Assembly (NCBI GenBank): GCA_016210205.1 | Contig: JACQUO010000012.1 | Location: forward strand, 1 to 34,154 | Length of the DNA stretch: 34,154 nt | Source: Chloroflexota bacterium | Lineage (GTDB): Bacteria > Chloroflexota > Dehalococcoidia > JACQUO01 | Direction: 5' to 3' | Shown here: positions 1-8,404 of the stretch, piece after piece | Layout of the letters: each line of letters starts with the position of its first letter | How positions within the stretch are numbered: position 1 is the first letter of the stretch | Program-made: the position numbers and the translations under genes | Notes under the pieces: generated by a model | Told to the model about the DNA's origin: nothing | Database searches by the model: none | What the model saw: the letters and a program-made list of their open reading frames with translations, nothing else

Positions 1-21
1 CGCCATCGCCAGCCGGACGAG

Positions 22-126
22 AGGGGGAGTCCAGAGGGGTCTTGCCCCTTTGGCGGGGGTTTGGGGGTGTCCCCCAGGCTCTTTCTCTCTCCCCCTCTCC
101 AGCAGGAGAGGGGGTCAAGGGGTGAG
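22..126 (+). repeat. Intergenic G/C-tract repeat, copy A
   Basis: This copy begins GGGGGAGTCCAGAGGGG, passes a short stem in which AGGGG pairs with CCCCT, then a GGGGGTGTCCCCC palindrome and a CCCCCTCTCC/GGAGAGGGGG hairpin, and ends near GGTGAGGT. The same order of blocks recurs at about 17946-18053 and, more diverged, at 20139-20288 and 31738-31908. I see no terminal inverted repeats on this copy; its left edge is close to the window start. It lies downstream of cobB. The remaining bases to 245 hold nothing I can name. Confidence 0.75.
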
Positions 127-245
127 GTATGACCCTGGGGCGGACAATGGTAATGTGTCCTCATTTGGGTGACGCGATACTAGGTGGGGAACGTATTCAG
201 GGGCCGCCTACCCCGAGGCCCGCAGGAGGCTCACCCCGGCCCCAC

Positions 246-1631
246 TTATGCTGCGGGCAGGGGCCGGCAGGCGGCCACGAAGCGCTGCGCCAGTTGGGGA
301 TGGGTGCCGAAGTGCAGGTGCACATAGGAGGCCAGGAGATGGCCCCGGGAGAACCCCTCGCGGCGGCGGACGGGGGAGAGCAGCTGGTAGGCTCGCTCCG
401 GGCCGGGGGACTCCAGGTCAGACCAGTGGAACTCATGGCCCCGCAGCCGCAGGCCCAGCGGCACCAGGAAGTTCTCCTTGATGGCCTCCATCTCCACATA
501 GGCCAGCTTGAGGCGGCGGCTGGCATCGAAGCGGGCCACCCCCGGCGCCAGCCCCACCATGGAGTGGAGCTTCTCGCCGTCGTGGAGGCCCTGGCAGAGA
601 TACATAAGCCCGCCGCACTCGCCGTAGAGGGGCAGGCCGTCGCCGTGGGCGCGGCGCAAAGCCCAGCGCATGGCGGTGTTGGCCGAGAGGGCCGGGGCGT
701 AAAGCTCCGGAAAGCCCCCGCCGATATAGACCCCCCCAGTGTCGGCGGGCAAGTCCCGGTCCCGCAGGGGGCTGAAGGGGACAATCCGGGCCCCATGGGC
801 CTCCAGGAGGTCCAGATTGTCCTGGTAGTAGAAGGTGAAGGCCTCGTCCTGGGCCACGGCGATGACGGCCCGCGTGGGGGCCGCCTCCTGGGGGAACAGC
901 CTTGGCTCGTAGGACGGCAGGGGCGGCGCCTCCCGGGCCAGGCCCTGGAGACCCCAGGTGTTCACCGTCTCCGCCACCTGGGCCGTCAGCCGCTCCATGA
1001 AGCCCTCCAGCGCCCCCCGCTCGGCGGCGGGTATCAGCCCCAGGTGGCGCTCCGGCAGGGTCAGCTCCGGGTTGCGGTTGAGGAACCCCAGCACCCGCAG
1101 CCCCGTCCGGGCTCGGACGGCCTGGGTCACCCAGCGCAGGTGCTGGGGGCTGCCGGTGTTGTTGATTAGCACTCCCGCCAGGGGCAGCTCGGGGTCGTAG
1201 GTGTGGAAGCCATGGACCAGGGCACCCGCGCTGGCGGCCATCTTGCCCGCGTTCAGGGCCAGCACCACCGGGGCGCGCAGCAGCTTGGCCAGACCCGCCG
1301 TGGAGCCGGCGTCGTCCCCGCCGCCGTGGCCGTCGAAGAGGCCCATGACCCCCTCGATGAGGGCCAGGTCGGCGCCCTCACAGCCCCGGGCGAAGAGCTC
1401 CAGCACCGCCTCCGGGGTGAGCATCCAGGTGTCCAGGTTGCGGCAGGGCCGGCCGCTGGCCAGGGTCAGATAAGAGGGGTCGATGTAGTCCGGGCCAGCC
1501 TTGAAGGTCTGCACCTTCACCCCGCGCCGAACCAGGGCGGCGGCCAGCCCCGCCACCAGGGTGGTCTTGCCCACCCCGGAGGACGGCCCGGCTATCACCA
1601 CCCGCGGTATCTTGAGACCCTCTATCTTCAT
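246..1631 (-). CDS. cobB: Cobyrinic acid a,c-diamide synthase (CobB/CbiA)
   Basis: This enzyme performs glutamine- and ATP-dependent amidation of the a and c carboxylates of the corrin ring, in the cytoplasm. The 461-residue length is normal for the family. The N-terminal P-loop-type domain carries GPSSGVGKTT at residues 15-24. The C-terminal class I glutaminase domain carries YGECGG with the nucleophile Cys339, and a GHEFHWS block typical of the family follows. The ATG start overlaps the cobU stop as ATGA, so translation is probably coupled. It is the last gene of the riboswitch-led cobalamin operon. Presence of cobB together with cobQ means the organism amidates the ring itself and does not only remodel finished cobinamide. 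The genes for ring synthesis and the corrinoid adenosyltransferase are not in this window. Confidence 0.95.
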   Translation of the reverse strand: MKIEGLKIPRVVIAGPSSGVGKTTLVAGLAAALVRRGVKVQTFKAGPDYIDPSYLTLASGRPCRNLDTWMLTPEAVLELFARGCEGADLALIEGVMGLFDGHGGGDDAGSTAGLAKLLRAPVVLALNAGKMAASAGALVHGFHTYDPELPLAGVLINNTGSPQHLRWVTQAVRARTGLRVLGFLNRNPELTLPERHLGLIPAAERGALEGFMERLTAQVAETVNTWGLQGLAREAPPLPSYEPRLFPQEAAPTRAVIAVAQDEAFTFYYQDNLDLLEAHGARIVPFSPLRDRDLPADTGGVYIGGGFPELYAPALSANTAMRWALRRAHGDGLPLYGECGGLMYLCQGLHDGEKLHSMVGLAPGVARFDASRRLKLAYVEMEAIKENFLVPLGLRLRGHEFHWSDLESPGPERAYQLLSPVRRREGFSRGHLLASYVHLHFGTHPQLAQRFVAACRPLPAA

Positions 1632-2167
1632 GGAAGCGGCGGTCCTTTGATAGTCATGGGTATGCCCGCCACGGTGAGGATGACCCGATGGGCGCGCTGG
1701 GCCAGCCGCTGGTTGGCAGCCCCCAGGGCGTCGCGATAGGCCCGCCCCAGGGGATAGGGAGGCACCAGGCCCAAGCCCACCTCGTTGGAGACCACCAAGA
1801 AATGGGCCGAGCTTCTCTCCAGAGTCGTCAGGAGGGAGTCCATCTCCTCCTGCACCCGCGCCAGGGAGCCGGGGTCGCCCTCCCCCAGGGCGTTGGCCAC
1901 CAGGAAGGAGAGGCAGTCGATGACCACCGCCCGGGCCTCTCCCTGCTCCTGGGCGAGCCTGGCCCCCAGGCCGAGGGGGGACTCCATGGTGCGCCAGCCT
2001 GGGGGGCGCGCCTCTCGGTGCTTGGCGATGCGCTCGGCCATCTCGGCGTCGCCGGCCTGGGCCGTGGCCACGAAGAGCGCCGGGCCAGGCAGCCGGGTGG
2101 CCAGCTCCACCGCCAGCCGGCTCTTGCCGCTGCGGGCCCCGCCTAGAATCAGAGTAATCTCAGCCAC
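1628..2167 (-). CDS. cobU: Adenosylcobinamide kinase / adenosylcobinamide-phosphate guanylyltransferase
   Basis: This bifunctional enzyme phosphorylates adenosylcobinamide and transfers GMP to it, giving AdoCbi-GDP for CobS. It is 179 residues with the GTG start at 2165-2167, close to the usual length of about 180. That start has a GGGAGGG ribosome site just upstream; the much longer open frame to 2392 is only read-through antisense to cobQ coding sequence and is not used. The P-loop GGARSGKS is at residues 9-16, and His50 in AKHREARP matches the guanylylated histidine of the family. LSFLVANAL and the SNEVGLGLVP block are also characteristic. It overlaps cobQ by 8 bases and cobB by 4. Confidence 0.93.
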   Translation of the reverse strand: MAEITLILGGARSGKSRLAVELATRLPGPALFVATAQAGDAEMAERIAKHREARPPGWRTMESPLGLGARLAQEQGEARAVVIDCLSFLVANALGEGDPGSLARVQEEMDSLLTTLERSSAHFLVVSNEVGLGLVPPYPLGRAYRDALGAANQRLAQRAHRVILTVAGIPMTIKGPPLP

Positions 2168-3692
2168 GGGCCGGCCCTCCCTGGGGCAGGCCGCAGACGG
2201 CCTTGAGCCGCTCCATGTCCAGATGCTGCCGCAGCAGCGCCGCCAGGCGATCGAAGCCCTCCTCCAGAGAATGGGTGTCACGAGGGGCATCATCCCCTGC
2301 TGGCAGCTGGCGCCCCAGCGCGGCCAGAAAGGCCTGGCGGAAGGGGGCGCTGTCGAAGAGGCCGTGGATGTAGGTGCCCAGGATGCGGCCATCCGCGGAG
2401 AGGGTGCCGTCGTCGTAGTCCGCCGGGCCCTGGGGGGTCTGAGTGATGCGGAAGGCCGCGGCGGCGCTGGGGCCCTCGGTCTGCCCCATGTGAATCTCGT
2501 AGCCGGCCACGGGCAGGCCCCGGCAGCCGGCGAGCATCCCCGCCTCCGCCGCCACCAGACCCTGGACCTGGACGGTGCGCTTCTCGCGCTCGAAGCGGGT
2601 GGCCACGGGGAGGAGGCCCAGGCCGGGGGCAGAGGCGGCCTCCGACTCCACCCGCAGGGGGTCTTCGATGCGCTCCCCCAGCATCTGATAGCCGCCGCAG
2701 ATGCCCAGGACGCGCGCCCCGCCCTGCGCTTGCGCGGCGATGGCCTGGGCCAGCCCGCTTTGCCGCAGGAAATCCAGGTCGGCCATAGTGCTCTTGGTGC
2801 CGGGGAGGATAATCAGCTTGGGGTCGCCCAGCTCCCGCAGCGAGGACACATAGCGGAGGTGCACCCCCGGCTCCCGCTGCAGTGGCTCGAAGTCGGTGGA
2901 GTTGCTGATGCGGGGGAAGCGAATCACGGCGATGTCGATTAGCCCGGCTCCGTCCCCTCGGCCCGCCTCCAGATAAACCGAGTCCTCCTCAGGCAGCATG
3001 AGCGTCCGGTCGTAGGGGACGACCCCCAGGACGGGGAGGCCGGTGCGCTCCTCCAGCATGGCCAGGCCGGGCTGGAGGATGGAGAGGTCGCCCCGGAACT
3101 TGTTGATGATGAAACCCTTGACCAACCCCCGTTCTTCGGGCTCTAGGAGGGCCAGGGTGCCGACTAGAGAGGCGAAGACGCCCCCTTTGTCGATGTCCCC
3201 CACCAGGAGCACCGGGGCCTGGGCCAGGCGGGCGATGCGCATGTTCACAATCTCGCGCTGGCGCAGGTTAATCTCCGCGGGGCTGCCCGCGCCCTCGATG
3301 ACCACCAGGTCATAGCGGCCCCGCAGGCGCTCCAGGGCCGCTGCAGCCACCTTCAGAAGCTCCGGCGTGTGCTGGTAATACTCCCGGGCCGCCACGGTGA
3401 AGGCGGGCCGGCCCAGCACCACGATTTGGGAACGGGCGTCGGCCTCGGGCTTGATGAGGATGGGGTTCATGTCCACCTGGGGCTCCAGGCCGGCGGCCTG
3501 GGCCTGGACCACCTGGGCGCGGCCCATCTCGCCGCCCTCCCGGGTGACGAAGGAGTTCAGGGCCATATTCTGGGACTTGAAGGGGGCTACCCGCCAGCCC
3601 TCTTGGGCGAAGAGGCGGCACAGCCCCGCCGCCAGAAGGCTCTTGCCCACCCCGGAGCCGGTGCCCTGGAGCATGAGGGCATGGGCAGTCAT
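2160..3692 (-). CDS. cobQ: Cobyric acid synthase (CobQ/CbiP)
   Basis: This enzyme amidates the b, d, e and g carboxylates of adenosylcobyrinic acid a,c-diamide, using glutamine and ATP. It is 510 residues from the ATG at 3690-3692, the normal family length. The frame is open further upstream, but that stretch overlaps cobC and carries no family signature, so I chose the internal ATG. The N-terminal dethiobiotin-synthetase-like domain has QGTGSGVGKS at residues 9-18 and SQNMALNS near 40. The C-terminal glutaminase has GICGGYQMLG with nucleophile Cys332, and TYIHGLFD near the end. The start overlaps the cobC stop as ATGA. Confidence 0.95.
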   Translation of the reverse strand: MTAHALMLQGTGSGVGKSLLAAGLCRLFAQEGWRVAPFKSQNMALNSFVTREGGEMGRAQVVQAQAAGLEPQVDMNPILIKPEADARSQIVVLGRPAFTVAAREYYQHTPELLKVAAAALERLRGRYDLVVIEGAGSPAEINLRQREIVNMRIARLAQAPVLLVGDIDKGGVFASLVGTLALLEPEERGLVKGFIINKFRGDLSILQPGLAMLEERTGLPVLGVVPYDRTLMLPEEDSVYLEAGRGDGAGLIDIAVIRFPRISNSTDFEPLQREPGVHLRYVSSLRELGDPKLIILPGTKSTMADLDFLRQSGLAQAIAAQAQGGARVLGICGGYQMLGERIEDPLRVESEAASAPGLGLLPVATRFEREKRTVQVQGLVAAEAGMLAGCRGLPVAGYEIHMGQTEGPSAAAAFRITQTPQGPADYDDGTLSADGRILGTYIHGLFDSAPFRQAFLAALGRQLPAGDDAPRDTHSLEEGFDRLAALLRQHLDMERLKAVCGLPQGGPARG

Positions 3693-4297
3693 AAGGGGCC
3701 TCCCAGGTGGTTGGTGTCGTTGAGCACGGTGAGGATGGAGCGCTCCCCGAAGCGGTCCAGGATGGAGAGGGAGCCGTTGTCCATGCGCATCCGGCCCCAG
3801 TGCTCCAGCTTGGTCTCCAGGTAGAAAGATATGATGGTAGAGAGCACCACCCGGTGGGCCACGATGAGCACCTTGTCCTCCGGCCCCACCTTCAGCTCCT
3901 TGAGGAAGGGCCACACCCGGCGGGAGAGGTCGATGAGAGACTCCCCGCCCGGCGGGGCGGCCTCGGTGGAGCGGAACCAGGCTCGCTGCACCTCGGCGTA
4001 GCGCTCCTGGACCTGCTTGAAGGTGAGGCCCTCAATCTCCCCGAAGGAAACCTCCCGGAGCTCCCGCCGCGCCTCCACAGAGAGGCCGTGGGGGGCGGCC
4101 AGGATGACGGCGGTCTCATAGGCTCGCATCAGGTCGCTGGAGTAGATGGCGGCCAGCTTCTGGGAGGCCAGCCGGTCCCGGAGCAACTCGGCCTGCTCGC
4201 GTCCCTTGTCGCTCAGGGCGATGTCGCTGTGGCCGTGGAAGCGGCCGTTCTGGTTCCACTCCGTCTCGCCGTGGCGCACCAGGAAGAGCCGTGTCAT
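3689..4297 (-). CDS. cobC: Histidine phosphatase family protein, probable alpha-ribazole phosphatase
   Basis: The 202-residue protein begins MTRLFLVRHGETEWN, with the phosphate-acceptor RHG motif at residues 8-10 (His9). The later conserved block is VLIVAHRVVLST, with its own histidine. It belongs to the phosphoglycerate-mutase-like branch 1 histidine phosphatases. Members of this family act on many phosphomonoesters, so sequence alone does not fix the substrate. Its position between cobD and cobQ, with 4-base ATGA overlaps on both sides, supports removal of the 5' phosphate in the lower-ligand branch (alpha-ribazole-5'-phosphate or adenosylcobalamin-5'-phosphate). Confidence 0.85.
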   Translation of the reverse strand: MTRLFLVRHGETEWNQNGRFHGHSDIALSDKGREQAELLRDRLASQKLAAIYSSDLMRAYETAVILAAPHGLSVEARRELREVSFGEIEGLTFKQVQERYAEVQRAWFRSTEAAPPGGESLIDLSRRVWPFLKELKVGPEDKVLIVAHRVVLSTIISFYLETKLEHWGRMRMDNGSLSILDRFGERSILTVLNDTNHLGGPL

Positions 4298-5385
4298 CTC
4301 CTTATCTCTTTCAGGGCTGCCAGCAGGCGCCGGCAGTCCTCCAGCGAGCGGGGGGAGAGGCGGATGTGTTGCGGCAGGCCGAAGGAGGAGCAGTCCCGCA
4401 CCAGCATGCCCCGCTGGAGAAGCTGGCGTCGCCAGGTTGGGGCATCGCCCACCTTCACCAAGAAGAAGGGCGCCGCCGAGGGTTGGCAGACGAGCCCCAA
4501 GGCTGTGAGTCCCTCCAAAAGATAGGTTTTGGCCTCGGCCAGACGGCGGCGCACCCCTTCCATATAGCCCGCGTCTGCCAGGGCCGCCAGGCCAGCCGCC
4601 TGGGCCGCGGCATTCACGCTCCAGGGCGGCTGAACCTGCCTCAAAGTGGCGATGAGGTCCTCCCGCCCCAGGGCGTAGCCCAGCCGCAGCCCGGCCAGGG
4701 CGTAGTCCTTGGTGAGGGAGCGGACCAGGAGCACATTGCCCCGGTCCAGCAGGCCCAGGGAGCAGGGAGGATGCTCCATGAGGGAGGCATAGGCCTCGTC
4801 CACCACCACCAGGGCGTCGGGCAGGGCGGCGGCCAGCTGCGCCACCGCCTCCCGCCCCAGGTGTTGCCCCGTGGGGTTGTTGGGGTTGCAGAGGAACAGA
4901 GCCTGGGGGCGGAGCCTTTGGGCTGCCTCCAGCGCCCCTGCGATATCGGGGACGAAGCCGTCCTCCTCCCAGGTCCGATGCTCCACGGCCGCGGCCCCGG
5001 CGATGGCGGCGACTACCCGGTACTCCCCGAAGGTGGGGCCCAGGATGAGGACGGGGGCGCCGGGCTGGAGATAGGCCAGGGCCGCCAGCCAGAGCAGCTC
5101 CGCAGAGCCGTTGCCGCAGAGGATGCGGGTGGGGCTTACCCCAAGCCGCTCCCCCAGGCGACCTCGCAGCTCGCCGACCTCGGAGTCGGGGTAGCGTTCT
5201 ATGGTTCGCCCCAGGCCGGCCAGGGCTGGGGCCACCCCCGCCGGCGGCCCGAAGGGATGCGTGTTGGCGGAGAAGTCCACCACCTCCTCGGGGCGCAGGC
5301 CCAGGGCGGCCAGCTCCGCGTAGTCGGGGCCGCCGTGTACCGCCCGCTTCAGGCGTAATACCTCGGGCCTAGGCCGCAAGGACAT
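4294..5385 (-). CDS. cobD: L-threonine-O-3-phosphate decarboxylase (CobD, Salmonella nomenclature)
   Basis: This is a PLP enzyme of aspartate aminotransferase fold type I that makes (R)-1-aminopropan-2-ol O-2-phosphate, the linker CbiB attaches to cobyric acid. The 363 residues include DFSANTHPFGPP near 37, CNPNNPTG near 166, VVVDEAYA near 194, and SLTKDYALAGLR with the predicted PLP lysine Lys226. The sequence is close to histidinol-phosphate aminotransferase (HisC); the DFSANxxPxGPP opening and the operon position favour CobD. The ATG start overlaps the cbiB end by 17 bases, and its stop overlaps the cobC start as ATGA. Its cofactor could come from the PdxS/PdxT pair encoded upstream in the window. 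Confidence 0.9.
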   Translation of the reverse strand: MSLRPRPEVLRLKRAVHGGPDYAELAALGLRPEEVVDFSANTHPFGPPAGVAPALAGLGRTIERYPDSEVGELRGRLGERLGVSPTRILCGNGSAELLWLAALAYLQPGAPVLILGPTFGEYRVVAAIAGAAAVEHRTWEEDGFVPDIAGALEAAQRLRPQALFLCNPNNPTGQHLGREAVAQLAAALPDALVVVDEAYASLMEHPPCSLGLLDRGNVLLVRSLTKDYALAGLRLGYALGREDLIATLRQVQPPWSVNAAAQAAGLAALADAGYMEGVRRRLAEAKTYLLEGLTALGLVCQPSAAPFFLVKVGDAPTWRRQLLQRGMLVRDCSSFGLPQHIRLSPRSLEDCRRLLAALKEIRR

Positions 5386-6313
5386 AGCGCACCCCCAGGA
5401 TGACGAAGCAAAGGCCGAACCACGCCAGGGCGGCGGTCTGCACCAGCCGCACTGCCTGGCCGATGGCGCGGGCCTCCAAGGGCAGGCGCTCCTCCCCCAG
5501 CCGATAGTGGCCGGCCTTCTCCAGCCGCACCCCCAGGGCCCCCGCGGCGGCGGCCATGGTCCAGCCGCCGTTGGGGCTGGCGGTGCGGCCCTGGTCGCGC
5601 CTCATGGTTCGCCAGGCCCCCGGGGCGTCCAGCCGGGTCAGGTAGGCCGCGGCCACCAGCAGCAGGGCCGCCAGGCGCGCCGGCAGGTAGTTGGCGGCAT
5701 CATCCAGGCGGGCCGCCGCTTTGCCCAGGTATTCATACTGGCCCCGGTAGCCCACCGAGGCGTCCAGGGTGTTGATGGCCCGATAGGCCACGGCCCCGGG
5801 CACCCCCAAAATCAGGAAGAAGGCCAGGGGGGCCACGAAGCTGTCCGTGGTGTTCTCCGCCAGGGACTCCACCGCCGCCGAGACCAGCAGGGGCGGCCCC
5901 AGGGCCGCGGTGTCCCGCCCCACCAGGGCCCGAAGCTCCTCCCGGGCCCGGCCCAGGTCGCCTCCCCGCAGCGCTCGCTCCACCCGCCGGCCGGCCTGCC
6001 GCAGCGCCCGCAGGGAGAAGCTGCCTTTCAGGAGGTAGGCGGCCACGATTACATAGAGGGGGATGGCAGCCCCCCGCAGGTATGTTAGCAGGAAGTGTGC
6101 CCCCAGGGCAAAGAGGGCTACCGTAGCCAATGTGCCCCCCAACCCCCACAAGAAAGGGAGCGCGCGCCCCCGCCTGGGCCCGGGCCGCTCCCAGAGGGCG
6201 ATGGCCCACCCCATCCACACCGTGGGATGGAGGAGGGACGGCGGCTCTCCCAGGAGCCAGTCCCAGGCCAGGGCCAGGGCCAGGATGGCTAGGGCTTCCA
6301 CGGGACCCTCCAT
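5369..6313 (-). CDS. cbiB: Adenosylcobinamide-phosphate synthase (CbiB), integral membrane protein
   Basis: This membrane enzyme condenses adenosylcobyric acid with aminopropanol phosphate. The 314-residue protein has several hydrophobic segments, and the family's opening signature LLGEPPSLLHPTVWMGW lies near residues 20-36. SLAENTTDSFVAPLAFF near 148-164 and SPNGGWTMAA near 244 are also characteristic. I list the ATG start at 6311-6313. A GTG four codons further in (6299-6301) has GGAGGG just before it and is an alternative. The gene overlaps cobS by 25 bases and cobD by 17. Confidence 0.92.
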   Translation of the reverse strand: MEGPVEALAILALALAWDWLLGEPPSLLHPTVWMGWAIALWERPGPRRGRALPFLWGLGGTLATVALFALGAHFLLTYLRGAAIPLYVIVAAYLLKGSFSLRALRQAGRRVERALRGGDLGRAREELRALVGRDTAALGPPLLVSAAVESLAENTTDSFVAPLAFFLILGVPGAVAYRAINTLDASVGYRGQYEYLGKAAARLDDAANYLPARLAALLLVAAAYLTRLDAPGAWRTMRRDQGRTASPNGGWTMAAAAGALGVRLEKAGHYRLGEERLPLEARAIGQAVRLVQTAALAWFGLCFVILGVRYVLAA

Positions 6314-7056
6314 AAAAAAGGCAGGGAGGCTACCGCTAGGGGCAGGAGCGCCAGGGCCAGGGCCTCCACCAGCTCGTTCATGGCCCCGTAGCAGTCGCCG
6401 GTGAGGCCCCCCAGCATCCTGTTCAAATAAAGCCCCAGCCCCAGGGTCAGGGCCCCGGCGGCCAGCAGCAGGGCCGCCGCCCCAGACCCCGCCAGCGCCA
6501 GGCCGGCGGCCCCCACGAACAGGGTGGCGGGGAGCAGGTGCCAGGCGCGCGCCCCCTCTTTGAAGGGGCGGCCCTGCCCCTGGCTGCGAGCGTAGGGCAG
6601 GGCCACTACCGCCAGGGCCATGGCCCAGCGGCCCAGGGCCGGCGCCATCGCCAGGGTGGCGAACCTGAGAACGGGAGGGGTGCTGGCCAGGGCGGCGAAC
6701 TTGACCAGAATCAGGGCCATCCCCCCGGCGGCCCCCACGGCCCCCACCCGGGGGTCCCGCATGATGGCCAGGCGCTCCTCCGGGCTGTGGCCCCCGGCCA
6801 GGGCGTCGCAGGTGTCCATGAAGCCGTCCAGGTGCATGGCCCCGGTGAGGAGCGCCAGGGCGGCTAGCACCAGGGCGCTGGCCAGGAGCGGCGGGAAGGC
6901 CAGGGACAGCAGGGCGTCGGCCCCGGCCAGGGCCAGCCCCAGCAGCAGACCCACCAGGGGGAAGTAGGCCAGGGAGTGCCCCAGCTCCCGGGGGCCGGTG
7001 GCTGGCCCCGGCAGGGGGATGGCGGTGAGAAAACGCCAGGCGGCCAGAAACGCCAC
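6289..7056 (-). CDS. cobS: Adenosylcobinamide-GDP ribazoletransferase (cobalamin synthase CobS)
   Basis: This integral membrane enzyme joins AdoCbi-GDP and alpha-ribazole(-5'-phosphate), the last assembly step. The 255-residue protein begins AFLAAWRFLTAIPLPGP, which is typical. The metal-site signature GAMHLDGFMDTCDALAG is at residues 72-88. A RDPRVGAVGAAGG block follows near 115, with alternating hydrophobic segments after it. The start is GTG at 7054-7056, with AGGAG six bases upstream. Eighteen bases separate it from the cobT stop. Confidence 0.93.
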   Translation of the reverse strand: MAFLAAWRFLTAIPLPGPATGPRELGHSLAYFPLVGLLLGLALAGADALLSLAFPPLLASALVLAALALLTGAMHLDGFMDTCDALAGGHSPEERLAIMRDPRVGAVGAAGGMALILVKFAALASTPPVLRFATLAMAPALGRWAMALAVVALPYARSQGQGRPFKEGARAWHLLPATLFVGAAGLALAGSGAAALLLAAGALTLGLGLYLNRMLGGLTGDCYGAMNELVEALALALLPLAVASLPFLWRVPWKP

Positions 7057-7074
7057 TTCAGGCTCCTCTGCTAG

Positions 7075-8139
7075 CTACTCCGGGTTGGGGCCAGCCTCGG
7101 AGACCCCGGCCTCGGCGAAGGTCGCCATCTCGGAGAGGATGCGGGCCGCCGCCTCCACGAAGGTGAAGGCCAGGGCCGCCCCGGTGCCCTCCCCCAGGCG
7201 CAAATCCAGGTTCATTAGGGGTTTGAGCCCCAGATGCTCCAGCATCAGCCGGTGCCCCGGCTCCACCGACACATGGGAGGCAATGAAGTAGTCCTTGGCT
7301 TGGGGGCAGAGGCCGGCGGCGATGAGGGCCGCCGCCCCGGAGATGAAGCCGTCGATGACCACGGGGAGGCGATGGGCCGCCCCCGCCAGCATCACCCCCG
7401 CCAGGCCGCCGATTTCGAAGCCGCCCACCTTGGACAGGACCCCCAGGGCATCGGCGGGATTGGGCCGGTTGATGGCCAGGGCCTGCTCGATGACGGCAAT
7501 CTTGTGGGCCAGGCGGGCCTCGTCGATGCCCGTCCCCCGTCCAGCGAGCCGCGCCACGGGTAGGCCGGTGATGGCGGCGGCGATGGCCGCCGAGGGCGTG
7601 GTGTTGGCGATGCCCATATCGCCGGTGGCCACGGCGTCCAGACCCTGGGGCAGCTCCCCCTCCACCAGCCGTATCCCCGTTTCAATGGCGGCCAGGGCCT
7701 GCTCCCGGCTCATGGCAGGGCCGTGGGCCAAATCGGCGCTCCCCGGGGCCACCGGGTGGCTCCTAAGCTGGGGGTGCTGGGGCAGGGGGGAAGCCACCCC
7801 CAGGTCGGCGACGATGACCCTCGCCCCCACCTGCCGGGCCAGGACATTGATGGCCGCGCCCCCCCGCAGGAAGTTCAGCACCATCTGGGCCGTGACCGCC
7901 TGGGGATAGGCGCTCACCCCCTCCGCGGCCACGCCGTGGTCGGCGGCCAGGGTGAAGACGGCCTTGTGGCGGATTTGAGGCTTCTCCTTGCCCTGGATGC
8001 CCGCCAGCTGCACCGACAGCTCCTCCAGCCGTCCCAGGCTGCCCGGGGGCTTGGTCAGGGTGTCCTGCCGCGCCCGTGCCGCGGCCATGGCCTTCTGGTC
8101 CAGGGGCCCGATAGCGTTCAGGGTGTGTTGCAGGCTCAT
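7075..8139 (-). CDS. cobT: Nicotinate-nucleotide:dimethylbenzimidazole phosphoribosyltransferase
   Basis: CobT activates the lower ligand base by transferring phosphoribose from nicotinate mononucleotide to dimethylbenzimidazole or a related base, giving alpha-ribazole phosphate. I chose the ATG at 8137-8139 because GGAG sits eight bases upstream and it gives 354 residues, the family's usual size; an in-frame TTG at 8193 would add 18 residues without family character. TKPPGSLGRLEEL is near the N-terminus, TLAADHGVAAEGVSAYP is central, and LRLGEGTGAALA near the C-terminus carries the catalytic glutamate Glu317. It is the first intact gene after the B12 riboswitch and its terminator. Confidence 0.94.
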   Translation of the reverse strand: MSLQHTLNAIGPLDQKAMAAARARQDTLTKPPGSLGRLEELSVQLAGIQGKEKPQIRHKAVFTLAADHGVAAEGVSAYPQAVTAQMVLNFLRGGAAINVLARQVGARVIVADLGVASPLPQHPQLRSHPVAPGSADLAHGPAMSREQALAAIETGIRLVEGELPQGLDAVATGDMGIANTTPSAAIAAAITGLPVARLAGRGTGIDEARLAHKIAVIEQALAINRPNPADALGVLSKVGGFEIGGLAGVMLAGAAHRLPVVIDGFISGAAALIAAGLCPQAKDYFIASHVSVEPGHRLMLEHLGLKPLMNLDLRLGEGTGAALAFTFVEAAARILSEMATFAEAGVSEAGPNPE

Positions 8140-8189
8140 ATATTTATCTCCAATGTGGTATTTAGGCGCCTTTGTGCCCAGCGTGAGGC

Positions 8190-8305
8190 TCAAAGGGGCC
8201 GCTGGGCCAGGCTGATGGTGCGGCCGGCGTCGTTGGCCGGGGGTAGGGGCGGGGCGCAGGCGGCCAGGAGGAAGGCCAGGCGAGGAAAACCGGCAGGAGC
8301 TTGAG
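8190..8305 (-). pseudogene. Decayed lipoprotein N-terminus resembling cobalamin-binding protein BtuF
   Basis: Between the riboswitch terminator and cobT, the minus strand carries GGGGGAGG followed six bases later by CTC-AAG. This reads as x-K-LLPVFLA and then, after restoring one missing base near 8280, LAFLLAACAPPLPPANDAG and RTISLAQRP before a TGA at 8190-8192. A basic residue, a hydrophobic stretch and an L-A-A-C lipobox make a lipoprotein signal, and the DxAGRTxxLxxRP stretch resembles the start of BtuF/FepB-type periplasmic binding proteins. Start codon lost, frameshift and truncation are the inferred lesions. The fragment is short (under 40 codons), so the family assignment is tentative. 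Confidence 0.45.
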
Positions 8306-8319
8306 GCTTGGCCTCCCCC

Positions 8320-8366
8320 AAAACAGCATCCCCTTGCACCGTCGCAAGGGGATGGAGGACTGTTTT
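8320..8366 (-). terminator. Intrinsic terminator in the cobalamin leader
   Basis: A perfect 11-bp stem, CATCCCCTTGC with GCAAGGGGATG (8327-8337 and 8344-8354), encloses a 6-base loop. In the minus-strand transcript it is followed by CTGTTTT, and AAAACAG upstream can pair with that tail around a small bulge. It lies about 40 bases downstream of the riboswitch aptamer, which fits transcriptional attenuation when B12 is bound. Confidence 0.85.
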
Positions 8367-8404
8367 TCTTTCACTGTCCTTATCCCTTTTCCGCGAAGGA
8401 CTTC

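Noticed and set aside
3693-3914. N-terminal extension of CobQ to 584 residues
   Set aside because: The added part overlaps cobC coding sequence and has no family similarity; the ATG at 3690-3692 gives the standard length and an ATGA overlap.
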